Positions 30,809-43,603 of a stretch of DNA of 64,000 nt are shown here, piece by piece (within the stretch, counting starts at the first letter, position 1; each line of letters opens with the position of its first letter). The notes beneath the pieces were generated by a model. The model ran no database searches and was not told where the DNA came from. It saw only the letters and a list, made by a program, of their open reading frames with translations. A program made the position numbers and the translations under genes. This stretch comes from Apostichopus japonicus (taxonomy: Eukaryota > Echinodermata > Holothuroidea > Aspidochirotida > Stichopodidae). The stretch is from the NCBI RefSeq assembly GCF_037975245.1, contig NC_092574.1, positions 11,185,213 through 11,249,212 of the forward strand. The letters are read 5' to 3'.

Positions 30809-33564
30809 ACATGTACCCGTCTGCACGGCGTGTTTGAAATATGAGTTCTTGCAGCGCGTTCGTATACATTTTTTGATGAAGGCAACTTAAGCGTATAGTC
30901 GCGTGGGAATTTGACTGGACTTTTCGTTTTGTGAAAAGGCTTTGCCGTATAAGGTGGTGACAAAGACTTTAAAAAACTCACAGCGACTGTTTGGGCCTGA
31001 CCCTTTATGGAGCGGCCAGTTTTGAATCAAGGATGTTTCAAAGAAGGGGCGTAGCCCTGGGATAGTTAACCTTGACTCCCATCTAGGGTGGGTGTCTGGG
31101 TGCCTCTCTTAGAAAAATTCAAAGTTTAGACGTCAATAGTGCATGCATTGTGAGGCATATTTTTGGTTATTTCACATGATGACTTAAGTAGCATTATTAT
31201 AGTTATATGTTTATTGCTTATATCATAAACGTTCCTTCGTACAAAATGTGACATTGTTTATCGAACATCCAAAGAACCAAGGCAGTAGAAGTACTTCACA
31301 ATTCATGTCTCATTATTTTAGTGCAAAAAGTGAAGCTAAACAATGGTCCATTGAACAATTGGGATAGTGGTTGGGATAGCAGCAGGGCGTGGTTGTTATG
31401 GACCCATGGCAAGAATATTCAGGCTAGAAAGAGGCAAAGCTCTTGCAAAAAGAGGCAAAATTGTCTATATCTTGACAGCAGTTGATTAAAAGAACAAATA
31501 TAGTTATGATATGTTATTCATCGTCATTTTATATCAATGATCCACCTGTTGTTTAGTTATATTACCAATAAATATTTGAGAAATTACCCTTCAATCATCT
31601 CGTCGGCAATTAAAGTGACTGAACTACTTATTCTAACGCACAGTCAAGTAGGTCAGTTCCTCACATGATCCATAAAACTCACCTTTCTTTATATATGTTT
31701 TATTATAGTAGTTGTAGTAATTTTTATTCATTTCATATGAAACGCTCTAACAAACTACTATGCCATGATACTTTTTTAGCACTAATGTACAATCTCATAC
31801 AAAAACACCACTTGGCTTATACAAGGAACATCAAAATAGTGACGATTTCAGCTCCGAACATCATAGGGCTTCTTCCAAATGTTCAACCTACTACATTGTG
31901 TAGATAGTATTTACTTCGTTGATAGTTACTCCTTGATCAGTACATTTACACAAAACAAAGAATGCAACTGGACAGTATCCCGAAAAAAGATAGATTAACC
32001 AGGGAACTTGGGCCAAGTAGCAGCTCCTTGGATGGACGATACGTAACCGTAACGTGCCCTTCCCTTGACAGTTGTGCTTCCTCCCTCCTCCCACCCCCTC
32101 AAGAAACAAAAGTCCATAACGGACCCATTTTGCCAATTTTACCTCTTGCGACACACCCCTTTTCAGCATCCAAAACAAATCACCGTGTATTTGATAGCCT
32201 TGTGCTAGTTCCTATTATTGGTCACCCAAAGTTTGTGGTAGCAGACGACAGCGACACCTGATCAGCGGTCTAGTAACAAGTAACATTGCAGCAAGTAAAT
32301 TTCTGATGTCAGCCTAACCAGTTTCTCTATTGCGAATATTGCCGGAATCAAGATCACACAAAATATGTTTCATGTTTCTCCAACGACGGAGCATTCATTG
32401 TCGTAAGTTCGTACAATATGCCAGCGTTTTCACTCTCAGATTGCTTCGTTAGTCCTTGGGTTTCACTTACGAAACTTTACACTGTAGCTTCCTAATAAAT
32501 TTCTATGGTAGCTTGTTGTAGGTGTGTATAGGCTAGCGTAATCCTACACAAGGCTAGGCTTAGGCTAGCCTAGTCCTAGAAGTAGGATGGTGACTTCGAA
32601 GTTCGCCCACTTAAGACTTAAAACACCCCAAAACTAAATCTTCTGGTATAAATCACCAGAAAATATACTTCATATGGTGGGAGAATTGTGTTTTAGTACG
32701 ATACACGGCCAAACTTTCTTTCCTGCAAACTGTTTTCACGTTGTTTTCCAAGAAAATTCTTCGTGATTGTGGAACTGGTATTTCTTGCTAGAGTATTGCG
32801 AATTTCGGCCACGCAACCTACAGTGTGGCGCTGGTAAAAATTGGTGGCGCTGTTGCTTTTTCAGTAATTATAACAGACTTCATAGATCTTTCGTCATTTT
32901 ATTGACAAATATGTAAGTAATTTCTTGCACACGGGTCATTTTGGAGAGAAAATAACTGTAGCTTCGTAATTTTTCGTGAAATTGGCTGTTGCTATAGGTT
33001 GTCATGGTGAAATCGTGTGTTTCTTAAGGGTGGCCGATTTTCGCAGTATGGCGAACTTCGCAATACTGACGATACTAGTTGTAGTACAGTACTTTAGCCC
33101 AGTGTAGGAGTAACGTGAAGCTGATGAAAGTCCGAACATGGAAGTGTTACTGTTAGGCACAAGTTAGGAGTACAGGCTAGAGAGCTCAACCTTACTACTT
33201 AGGTTAGGTGAAGTAGCATACCAAACTGACATGGCCAGAACTTTCTGTATATCAATGCATTGCCATTTAGAATTTTGCCTGTAGATGGTTAGACATATAG
33301 CCTAATATATTTTTATCTTTACTTAGTGAATTTTAGTGAATTTTTGAAAAAAGGATAAGTAGACAGTACTTAAGCTAAATGTGTGTCATCAGAACTTATT
33401 ATGTAGGATGAATAGTCCCCATATTTAGTGGCCAAGAAAGTTTACAATATTTCCTTAGGTAGCCTTCATTATGTTTGTTAGTACTTAAGGATAGGTATAT
33501 TTCTTCCTGATTACTTGGTTTTGACCAAAAAGGAATTGATGATTCTCGTTGTTGTGCCCTTGTG

Positions 33565-34310
33565 CAGGCGCGGATCCAGGGGGGGGTCCAGGGGGTCCGG
33601 ACCCCCCTGCTCTTGGCCCCCCCAAAAAAAAGAGAAAAAAAAAAGAGAGAGAAAAAAAGAGAGAGAGAAAAAATAATTCAATTAAACGCCAATTTTAAAC
33701 ATGTAGGACTTCAGAAGGGCGGTTATCCTTACAAGTCAGCCAGGTGTGTCTTTTCCGTCAAATGAACTATAGTGTGCACGCGTGCTACACATGCAAAAAA
33801 TGCCTAAAAAAGTAAAAATCTCAATTTTCAGACCAAAAGTTTCAAAATTGAGATGGTGTTCGAATTGTTTTGGGCGGTGAGGTGGCAGAGCGGTAGGCTG
33901 CAAAGGATGCGCCGACGAATTCTTCATGAGAGATTGTTTTCTGCAGTGAGAAGGCATAAAACTGTTCTCCGATCAACAATGGGCAAGGAACGTCTCACAG
34001 CTCTTGTTCTCATGAACACGTATATAACACTCCTATCGACACTGACGAAGTGGTCCGAAAGTTCATTGAGAAACATCCACGGCGTTTGTTCTCTCCAATC
34101 TACCATGAATAGATCATCAATAAAACTATCTAACTCGTACTGATGCAGATACATTTCGAGGGAGTTTTTGTAGGTGCTTTGAATGGCTAAATTGTTGTAC
34201 TTAAATATCCAAGAATTTCACAATGGATAGAGGGAAACCCACTCCCCTTAGACCTTAGGATCACTGGAGGCCAAACCCCTCACCCTTCCAGAATCCTGGA
34301 TCCGGCCCTG
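33565..34310. mobile_element. hAT-like non-autonomous element, family 1 relative, 746 bp
   Basis: Left end CAGGCGCGGATCCAGG and right end CCTGGATCCGGCCCTG are inverted with two differences. The interior has a purine tract and no transposase. The flanks CCCTTGTG and CATCGTGA do not match, so the insertion is old or the ends are from different copies. Confidence 0.65.
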
Positions 34311-34479
34311 CATCGTGACGTGGTGACGGAACGGGAGGGGGATTGGTGGCTAAAGGCATTATGATTTTTGTATCATCTCAACTCATCTGATATGTATTAC
34401 CATATTTCATAGATTGTTTTTTTCTCATCAATTGAGAAATTGCAGACATGAGATCCATATTTTCAGGCTAGGTACATGC

Positions 34480-34610
34480 GGCTTAGAATACTCGGGAAGT
34501 GCCATTTCCGGCCATCTGGGGGGGTTAGTAAAGCCAAAAATATTCTGGTACGCTCCGTGCCAACCAATGGTGGCGCTCCGCTTAGATAGTCTTTCGATCA
34601 GGCGCGGCTG
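34480..34610 (+). mobile_element. hAT-like family 1 core fragment
   Basis: Carries GGGAAGTGCCATTTCCGGCC, then TGGTGGCGCTCCGCTTAGAT, the conserved core seen in four other copies. The terminal repeats are not clear. Confidence 0.6.
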
Positions 34611-35851
34611 GACCAGTCAGGCCCCCTCTGTCAAAAATCCTGCATAGTGCCCTGCTTGTGTTGCCTATCCTGCTACAGTTTTCATAAGTTATAAGTGCGC
34701 CCTGATCATAACCTGGTGAAGTATAAGCCTAACTTTGCCATTCTTCTAGGCTAACACTGCAAGGTTATGATTGTGAGCAAGAGTCGGCAAAGGATCAGAT
34801 CATGTGCGACTCCATTGTGTGATTGCACTTGCTTCATTGTCATTGAAGCTAAGTTTGGGGTATATGTAGTAGGCTTAACAATGTTACTGTGTGTGGAACA
34901 AAACCAGCAAATACTTTCCTCAAGTCATTATTTGTGATATTACATCAAAGAAATAAAAAAAAATGGGGTATGTATGTCCGTTGTAAACTATGTGGTTTGT
35001 TCCTGTTTCTTTAACAAGCAGGATTACAAAATGTTATAGTTTGGGTCTTGGGCCAATCTCTGCCAATTTCTTCACTGGAATTTCATCGCCTATTTTGCAC
35101 TGTTGAAGGTCAATTTGAACATCAAAGCAAGCAAGTATTGGCCTTTTAACATGGTACAATTGTGCTAAATAGACCTTTCTAACAAGGAAAAGTCTTCCAG
35201 ATTTAAATTTGGGCAGGGATTTGTAACAAATTGTGGATAATATATTACTAGCTTTTGAGTAAATGTTTTTGCTCTTTTCTCTTTGTCCATAAAATCTATT
35301 AATAGTTTGACCAACTACTGTTGAGAATTGGCAGAGTCAACAAGAGACAAGTTGAGGAGATCACATTCTAAACAAATGCCTTGCTAGACATATCTTGAAA
35401 AATAAAAGTAGGTTAAGGTCTCTCATAACTCAATTATGTACCTTTCCCTGGAAATAAATTCTAAGATGTACTTGGATACAATCTTTTGATCCTTCTTGAG
35501 CAGTGTATGTAACATCTCATTTTCTGAAGAAATTTATGATAATATTGTCTTCGCCAGCCTATAGCACATGTTGCATGTATTCCAAGTCAAAACCAGAACT
35601 ACATAATTTAGGATTGCATTTTTTAGGGGATGCAGCAACTGGAAAAGGCTAAATTTGTACCTAAAACACTGTTACAACATATTCCAATTCTGCAGATAGT
35701 TAATCGACAGTACTTTGTCTTACTCTCCACAGAAGTTGATTGGTGCTTATGCGCAGCCGCTTTGTAAAGTCTTCTTGCACAGTGCTACAGATATCATCGC
35801 AGTGGATCGAGACCATCTAAATTGTTGTACCAGACAAAGTGGTCAAGTGAA

Positions 35852-36008
35852 ATGTCGTCTCAGACTCGGACACCAATGAGTGGAGGTGGAAAATTCAAAG
35901 ATGAATCTAGAACTCCTATTTGGGGAATCAGAACACCTCTTGAAGTGAAAGTTATGGCTAAAAGTCTCAAAGATGTAAAGAAACCTATCTTCAGGAAGCT
36001 TTTAAAAG
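35852..36008 (+). CDS. COMMD5: COMMD5 exon 1
   Basis: Encodes the variable N terminus (MSSQTRTPMSGGGK), then PLEVKVMAKSLKDVKKPIFRKLLK. Donor GTACAT, phase 1. Confidence 0.93.
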
Positions 36009-39000
36009 GTACATTACACATCACTTTGCTGTTTCTTTCTTATATATAACTTTATTCTAGATGCAAATTCTATTTCACAGGATTTGGCCTTCCCAAGTGC
36101 ATCCGCTTACATTGTTAATCTCTGTTCAGAGAGAGTATTAAAGCAATGTACTGTACTATAGAAACAGTTTTATCCTTCTTTTGTTTTTGTTTTCTGGCAG
36201 GGAGGGGAGTGTAGGGAGGGAAGAGGTCAACTGTATGTGAATGGCAACAGATTACCTGAAGATATGCTAACATTTGTACAGACTGTTTCTGTCAGCGGAC
36301 ACTTGTTTGTATTTGCAAGTAATGCATAAATACAGTGACTTTCTTGGCTGATATGGAATATGAAAACCTTTGTTAAAAAACTTAACATGGTTTTTTTTAT
36401 TGTGTTTTTATTCTTGCATTTCTTTCTAGCTGTGGTCTCCTACATAGAGACATCAGAACTCGCTGCAGACTTCTTCTCCAGTTTGAGCCAAGAGGCAAAC
36501 ATTCCACATGAGACTCTAGCCGTCATCTTTTCTGGGTTACTGTCTTTACTCAAATCGGCTTTCAGAGTACCTGTTGCATCATTAAAACAAGAGGTACAGT
36601 ACAAAGTCTGGAAGTTACATTCCTTGTTTCTTGGTAGATTCAACTAAGACAGACCTGAATCTGCGGATAGTGAAACAAATGTTCAACCAATTAAAGGCAT
36701 TGAAGACTCGCCCCAAACCGCATGCCGCACTCTGAAAAAGTTTACTTTCTGTTGCTTGCAAGTGACATTTTGTTAGTGTCGCTACAAAATGCAGACAGTA
36801 ATGAAACGTGATATCTTGTTATCTTTAGCTGGACCTGAGATGTCCATCGCTGTATCGTTTGTATACTGTGCTGTGGGTATTGACTGCAGCTGTATGTACT
36901 GACTGTACACTAGTGTCTAATTACCGACTGTAGCAAGCTGTGTGTGTATTTTCTGGGATCGATGGTGGTGTTTAACACTTCTGTAATACACCTCATTTGA
37001 AACTAGGTCAAATTACCGGCATTAGACGTTTCTTTTTGCGCAAGTCTTCACAACCTGTAAGTAAGGAAAAAAGTATCAGGAAAATTATATTTACAGCAGC
37101 TAGTTGTGTTGATGTTGATAAAGGTTTAAGATGCTAAATAGTAAATTTTATAAGTTATTTAGCTTGACTAGATTTCATATAAACTAGTGGAGCAAAAGTA
37201 AAAAAAAAAAAAAATACTACCTTTTCTATATGCTAATGGCATAGGAATTCATTCTAATGTGGAAAGCTTGCAGATAGTTGAATTCATTGCTCACTCATTG
37301 TTGCAAGCCATTTGAAATAAGTCCATTTTGTGACAAGTCTCACAATATGATATTCTCAAAGACAGAAATCATGACCTCTCTTGACAGAAATAAATAGCCT
37401 CAGGCATCGTTATCAAACTCTTTTACTCTGATTCAGTTTTTCAGGTGATGGAATCAAGTCTTGAAGGAAAAGAAAAATGTTTGTGTTGATTGACAAACTT
37501 TAGGCTTTAGCAGTTTAACAGCAAATTAAGAAAATACCTAATAAGAAACCTAGTCTTATGGCTGTGCAGTAAGAAGGAGGTGTTTGAGGTGGGTGGGGGG
37601 GGGGGGTGTGTTGGGTTGATATCTCAATCACCTGTCTCTAGTTGGAGTTTGATAGTAAGAGAATTTAATTGTATATCCATCAAATATTAAAGTTATCTAC
37701 TTGGTATTCAAGAGTTATTTCTAAAAGCTTGTTATTGTGACTAGGTCCCTTTACCAATGTATAGAAATAGTTTAAAGGTTCTGTGGCAAGCCTGCTATAA
37801 ACTGTCTGTGTTTTGCAGAAGTTGTATTAATAGATAATCATCTACACAGAAGGAATAACTTTGAACTGTGTTAATTGCAGGGAATCACTTTATTAGTGTT
37901 AACAATATGTGGTGCAGTTTGGAAGGCACTGAGTTTCAACTCTTATTAAATTACTAAATATTATAGTTCATGTGTACAAAGACTTCTATACTTCTTTGCA
38001 CTAGTATAGCAATTTGACTATTTTGCATAGCGTTATGATTCTGCATAAATTAATATGCTGAAGGGTAGTGTGTTTCCTCAATATTCACTTTCTCAAGTTG
38101 TGGAGAACAATTTTAGTTAGCAATTCATGAACATGGAATTGCATACAATGTTTGGAAAATGACGTGATGCCTTTTATTCAGTTTCTGTAAAGTATTAGAT
38201 ATGATTGACAAAGATGCATCAGGGTAAAGATAATATATCTGCACCAGTGGTCAAGAAATCTTTTTTTTATGTATTTTCTATAATACCCATTATTTCATTT
38301 TGTACTTTTCTTCTTCCTTCAAGGCCTTCAAGAGTGATCTACAAAGTATTAGGTGAGATCTCATTATTTGTTTTGTATTCTCTCTGAACTACCGCTGACC
38401 AAATCATAAAAAGAGTCATTCGTGATGCAGGTGTTGGAGGCAGAGAAATTTATTTGATGAAGATAATACTATCCATTAGTGAACACCTATCATTTGTTTA
38501 CACTGCAGGGCTTTATTCTGCATGGCAGCTTTATTGACTCTCAGAGTTGTCATCGTTAGAACTGTTAAATCTTTCCCATTCAACTAAACCTCTAGCCCAA
38601 ACATAATTTATCCGGAAAGCACCCAAATCAAAGGGTGAGGTAAGGTCAAAGGTGATTCATGTACAGCTGCATAAAGTGTCTTAATATTTGGCCTATGCAT
38701 TTTAATACTCAGACATATTATACTGTGTATCATACAGACCTCACAAACTGTGTAATCTGCAGGACATCATGGACATGTTGATTATGTAAATGTTTACTCT
38801 ATTGGCAGTCCTTGTCCCTTCCGTTAGTGGATGTTCTCTGCTTACAGTACCACTACAGTGCTAACCACAGGTCCAGTACATCCATGTGCTATCATTATGT
38901 AGGTCTAGCTTTACAGTACCACTACAGTGCTAACTACAGGTCCAGTACATCCATGTGCTATCATTATATTTGTTTAGCTTTACAGTACCACTGCAGTGCT

Positions 39001-42000
39001 AACCACAGGTCCAGTACATCCATGTGCTGTCATTATGTATGTCTAGCTTAACAGTACCACTGCAGTGCTAACCACAGGTCCAGTACATCCATGTGCTGTC
39101 ATTTTGTATGTCTAGCTTAACAGTACCACTGCAGTGCTAACCACAGGTCCAGTACATTCATGTGCTATCATTATGTATGTCTAGCTTAACAGTACCACTG
39201 CAGTGCTAACCACAGGTCCAGTACATTCATGTGCTATCATTATGTATGTCTAGCTTTACAGTACCACTGCAGTGCTAACCACAGGTCCAGTACATACATA
39301 TATGCTATCATTATGTATGTCTAGCTTTACAGTACCACTGCAGTGCTAACCACAGGTCCAGTACATTCATGTGCTATCATTATGTATGTCTAGCTACCCA
39401 ATGTCATATGCTACAGTTTCCGGATAAAGCAAAGTCCCCGAAACAGCTTTACAGAGCAAGGCATTTCCAATGGTCAAATGTAGTTGACAGTTCCCTCTTA
39501 TTTCAAAGCATGCCAAATGGGAAAATACAGGTAACATTGCTACAGATTCCATGGAAATGGGGACTTCAGAAGGGTAGATGGATTCCATTTAAGTATATTA
39601 CAACTACAAACAGACCCCAATTAGCCAGTAATTATTGTTAATGTTGGAATTGCATACTTTTATGAACAACTATGCATTTGTGCTTACATGAACATTGACG
39701 TATGAGCTATTTTCAAAATTTTCTGTAAATGTATTGCATCCGTTGATGAGAACAACATCAAGAGAGCATGTTTCGTTATAAAGTTATAAACTTTGGTATC
39801 TGGCTATCACAGTGTTTAAATGACATTTTGACATCATGAATGGCAGTACAGAAACATTTATCTTTTGTTTATGTCATGCAAATATTTGTCTAGACAAGAA
39901 GAAAGCATTGTTTAGAAAAGTGACATGTTTACAACGCACCACAAATATTGTCGAGGAAAAATGGTGTCAAAAGTCTTCCAAATGTGCTGTATTGTTCATG
40001 TAAAGTTTAAAGAACATGATTTGTTGGATTATGACTCAGAACTTATAAAAACCGCATGGCTTAACATTAATATTAGGCCTGCAAGAAGGAGCCAATATCC
40101 TCAACAAGTTAGCCTTAAAGGGGGTATTCCAAAGATGTGGCACATTTTCAAGGTGAAATTTTTGAAAACAAGAATAGCCATATAATCAAGGCTAAAATTT
40201 TGGCTGTAAAGTCATCCTTGAGTTATTAGCCACACTAATGTTTACATGCGTAAGTTGTCATTAGACTCCCCATTGCTATACTTCATAATAGAAATTTGGT
40301 AGTAATCCTTATTTCATCCTCTTTATAAAATTCCTGAATTTTCAAAATTAGTAATTTTCTGGCCAAAGAACCGCAAAGCATATGGGTTACAAACAGACTG
40401 CCTGTCTTATTACTTGGGAAAAATGGAACTTGTGAATGGAAGTGAAAGTGTAAATTAACTTTTCATATTTGTTTTCAGTCATAATTTTCCATGCATCTCT
40501 TTTCTTTCTTTTTCTTCTAAGACTGCAGGAAGAGTTCATTGATGACTTGATAAGTGCTGTATACGGAGCCAAGTAAGCATTCAAAGCTTGAAACCTTCCA
40601 TAGAAATCAGGTCACTTTTAGATTATATCAAAAGTTACCCTTTATTATCTTAGTTATCTTCGATGGAGACTTCTCAAATTAATCTAGGTGACAATTTAGA
40701 TCTTTCTCATCATGTTCATAGTGATAAGAGGGCTAGGTGGTGGTAGTGGGTGGGTTGATTGTTAGTTAATACCCATTTGTTGTTCACAGAGTCATCTGTT
40801 TGTTAAAAGCCAACTAACTGATTGCTCCAAATACGAGCGCTGCCACACTTTCGCATAGATGATTAGTTCCACAGTGACCTGAGACTAATTTTAGTGTATG
40901 TGTTTATTCTTGAATAAATCATTTGTGGAAATGCACTACAGCAACCAACCTGCTGCTTTTCCAGAATTCAACCTTCAGACAATCCAGCAACAGGTCATGG
41001 CACCATGTTAAAGTTTGGCTTGTCACTAATGCAACGGGTCTGTGGGCTCATTCAACTGTAAAATAGGCAATACTTTTATCATGTCTAAAATCCAATTGTG
41101 TGTGAGTATTATGTATGACTTGATCAGAGTGTTACACAGTTACGAACAAATTTAAGTAACATGGAGCTTTAGACAATCGGTAATGGTGATCTGTGGACAT
41201 CTGAACATTTTCATTGATAATTTTTGCCAGTACTATTAAGCAGACTTGCCTCCCAGAGACAAATGGGAAGAATTTTATATTCACACAATTAGCATAATTA
41301 CTGTATAAATTAGCATACATTACCCATGACACATCTTGAACATTCCTTTCCTCAATAGACGAAGTTCAATCGATGAAATGATTTCCAAGCCATCAAGTCG
41401 ACTACCTGCTTTGCAACAGTGTAGGTGGCGGGTCGATGTGGCGATATCCAACAGGTGCGTTCTGCAGTAAAGTCAAGTTACTTTAAAATATAAAGTATTA
41501 ATGAGCACAAAAATTGAATACTATGAGAATCTCCTCAGATACAGTATCAAATACTGAATCTGAGGGGGCTGTTTGCGAAATGGACTAAGAAAACCCTAAT
41601 GGGGAGAGAGTTTTGTGTGAATGACAGAGGGAGAAATTGTTACATTGTAGCCATGCTAGAGATGCTATGAATCGTCTGTATGGGATGAAAGGTGCAAGGT
41701 AGAACATCCACCTCTTCATGAACTCTTCCCTTCTAATACTAATATTAATTTAACAAACTTTGATTCGCAGTGAGGTGTAATATGTGGTAATCAGTGCATG
41801 TGACAAATGCTCTTAATAATTTATCGCTGGAGATACAGTGGTGCAATGTCTGTGATATATATATATACCTAAATTACCTCCGTATTGAAGCAAAGGAGGA
41901 CCTGTTCAGCTGTCCATTCCACTGCTAAACAATTAGGAACCAAGTCAATCAATCACTCAGTCAGGCAATAAATAAGTAATTGGAGCAGACTTTATCAATG

Positions 42001-43603
42001 AATAAATGGAATGAATAATACAGTACACTGCAGTTATAGTGATACATACATGTAGCTACAGTACTGTTCACTTTTGATTCCTTGCCAAAGGAAGCAAGTG
42101 TGTGTATGCTTTGAGTTCTGCTTTAGTCTCGGTTAAGTTTAGTTCAGGTTAACACACTGAATCTAAATCTGAAAACCTTCTCAAATGCATTGATTAGCTA
42201 CAGATTGGATGAACTTCAATACTTGACATTAAGTTCCACATCAGTTCCTTGTTGGTACCATAGTCAAAGTTTTACATGAAATCTCTCTTGTGCAAAGTCT
42301 ACTATTAAATGTCTCATATAAAGTCTGGTAAGGAATCACTAAGTCTGTTGGATATTTTAATGGTGATACCTCCAAGCATGTGATATGAGGTTCAGGCCTT
42401 GTCCGCTTAAAAGAGTCGTCTGCATTAATGTTGTTAATTTTTTTTTTATGTCCTTTGATAATACATTCTAACATTGCTAGATAACTAGATGAAGTACCTA
42501 AGAATGTGATTAATTGGATACTTTAAGGGTGATACCTCCAAGCATGTGTATGAGGTTCAGGTCTTGTCCGCTAAAAAGAGTCATCTGCATTAATGTTGTT
42601 AATTTTTTGTTTATATCCTTTGATAATACATTCTAACATTGCTAGATAACTAGATGAAGTACCTAAGAATGTGATTAATCCATATCTTATTCATCCAATT
42701 TTTAGAAGTGAAAAAAAAGTTGAATGCATATTTGAAAGAATAACAAGAGCTATTAATTTCCTGTTTTCTTTGTTGCAGTGCCCTGAGTCGCGTCTTGGAG
42801 CCTACAGTCTTTATGGAATTTACTCTCTCCAATGGTTCCATAAAGAAAGTTGAGGTATGAATGGACCCATTACTATCATCTCATGTATTGAAAACGTATA
42901 TTCCCTGCATTTATCACTTGATGACCTTGTCAATGTGACAATCTCAGGCCTCCAAAGTTGGGCTACTTACTGGCTTTAGAAGCCAGTGAAATGTTTGTCA
43001 TTTGCCAAAAAAACAGACAAGGCGTACTGCCAGTAGAAATTATGAACATAAACACATGTGGTAAACTGGGGTAACAATCTTCCGTCAAAGATTGGGAATA
43101 ATGTCAGCACTTAACATATTAATTCCGGTAAATTACTGCATATCCACAGAAAATCTATTGGGCCGCTCAATAGCCTGTACTGTAACGATGTGTGTTGTAA
43201 TTCATGAATGTTCCAGTGAAACATTTATGTTAGCCAGTAGACTTTTTTAAGCTCAAGTTTGTAGTTTTACCAAGTGGCAAGAGTAGTGAAATTCTAGGCC
43301 TGAGAAATATTGACATGCTGGCAGATATCCACCCTTGAAATGATCAGATGCTTAACTGTCTTCTTTTTAAAAACTTTTTTTTATGTCGTATTAATATTTG
43401 AAGTGTCATCTGGATGCTTTTGTTAAATAATCCATTACTTAATTATAAAAACAAGTCATACTTTTCAGATAACAAAAGTATTTTCTTTCTCTCTTCCACA
43501 GGTTCCTGTCTCGAAATTTCATGAGCTGAGATACAGTGTCAGCAGCGTACTTAAAGAAATGGAAGAATTAGAAAAACGTAGCATCTTGAAGATCCAGGAC
43601 TAA
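35852..43603 (+). CDS. COMMD5: COMM domain-containing protein 5 (complete, 7 exons, 224 residues)
   Basis: Exons 35852-36008, 36430-36593, 38324-38352, 40522-40572, 41359-41454, 42779-42854 and 43502-43603 (TAA) splice in frame to 224 codons, the same length as human COMMD5 as I recall it. Conserved pieces are FRKLLK near residue 50, WRVDVAIS opening the C-terminal COMM domain, and VPVSKFHELRYSV, VLKEMEELEKR, ending LKIQD. COMMD proteins form the ring of the Commander/CCC complex, which drives endosomal recycling of membrane cargo; COMMD5 is also known as HCaRG. The start is the first ATG in the frame (MSSQTRTPM); a second ATG lies 8 codons on. The identity is very secure. Confidence 0.96.
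36430..36593 (+). CDS. COMMD5: COMMD5 exon 2
   Basis: N-terminal helical region: YIETSELAADFFSSLSQE, then LLSLLKSAFRVPVASLKQE. Acceptor TTTCTAG, donor GTACAG, phase 0. Confidence 0.94.
36691..37056 (+). mobile_element. Inverted-repeat element family 4, copy A (about 366 bp)
   Basis: Starts TTAAAGGCATTGAAGACTCG and ends GCGCAAGTCTTCACAACC, imperfect inverted ends. The interior has CTAGCTGGACCTGAGATGTCC-like sequence, GTACACTAGTGTCTAATTAC and GGGATCGATGGTGGTG. It lies in COMMD5 intron 2. Related copies are at 46398, 50817 and 63747. Confidence 0.8.
38324..38352 (+). CDS. COMMD5: COMMD5 29-nt microexon
   Basis: GCCTTCAAGAGTG and on encodes AFKSDLQSI plus two bases of an Arg codon, between acceptor CCTTCAAG and donor GTGAGA. 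Without it, exons 2 and 4 do not join in frame. With it, AFKSDLQSIRLQEEFIDDL aligns without a gap to the human TFRDQLQE region as I recall it. Confidence 0.88.
38844..39396 (+). repeat. 69-bp minisatellite, about 8 copies
   Basis: ACAGTACCACTGCAGTGCTA begins each unit at 38844, 38913, 38982, 39051, 39120, 39189 and 39258, then once more with a short insertion. It lies in COMMD5 intron 3. The 69-bp unit is a multiple of three, so chance open frames run through it. Confidence 0.95.
40522..40572 (+). CDS. COMMD5: COMMD5 exon 4
   Basis: Encodes LQEEFIDDLISAVYGA after acceptor TTCTAAG. Donor GTAAGC, phase 2. An internal CTGCAG could be a competing acceptor but would drop conserved residues. Confidence 0.9.
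41359..41454 (+). CDS. COMMD5: COMMD5 exon 5 (COMM domain start)
   Basis: Ends with CRWRVDVAISN, the diagnostic start of the COMM domain. Acceptor CTCAATAG, donor GTGCGT. Confidence 0.95.
42350..42680 (+). repeat. Tandem duplication, about 167-bp unit, two copies
   Basis: GGTGATACCTCCAAGCATGT recurs about 167 bp apart, and the shared text runs on through CTAGATAACTAGATGAAGTA to GTGATTAAT. It ends about 100 bp before COMMD5 exon 6. Confidence 0.9.
42779..42854 (+). CDS. COMMD5: COMMD5 exon 6
   Basis: Encodes ALSRVLEPTVFMEFTLSNGS and IKKVE, the central strands of the COMM domain. Acceptor TTGCAG, donor GTATGA. Confidence 0.95.
43502..43603 (+). CDS. COMMD5: COMMD5 exon 7, TAA stop
   Basis: Encodes VPVSKFHELRYSV, then LKEMEELEKRSILKIQD and the stop. 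Acceptor TTCCACAG. A GGAAATAAAG signal near 44175 may end the transcript before the satellite array. Confidence 0.96.
   Translation, partial: VPVSKFHELRYSVSSVLKEMEELEKRSILKIQD

Larger units (their letters stand above)
28565..35851. other. Intergenic region between the coiled-coil gene and COMMD5
   Basis: No conserved exon recognised. It contains the presumed 3' UTR of the coiled-coil gene (an AAATAAATAAAG signal lies near 30249), elements at 29319-29709, 33565-34310 and 34480-34610, and a CCTAGG-rich stretch near 32530-32580. A possible 5' UTR acceptor for COMMD5, CTCCACAG, ends at 35732. Confidence 0.55.

Noticed and set aside
33876-33925. Possible tRNA-like A box (GGTGGCAGAGCGGTAGG)
   Set aside because: No B box follows at the expected distance and no clover-leaf can be drawn; it lies inside a family 1 element.
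38812-39641. Possible repeat protein encoded by the 69-bp array and following sequence
   Set aside because: The array lies in a COMMD5 intron, frames shift between copies, and no conserved domain follows.
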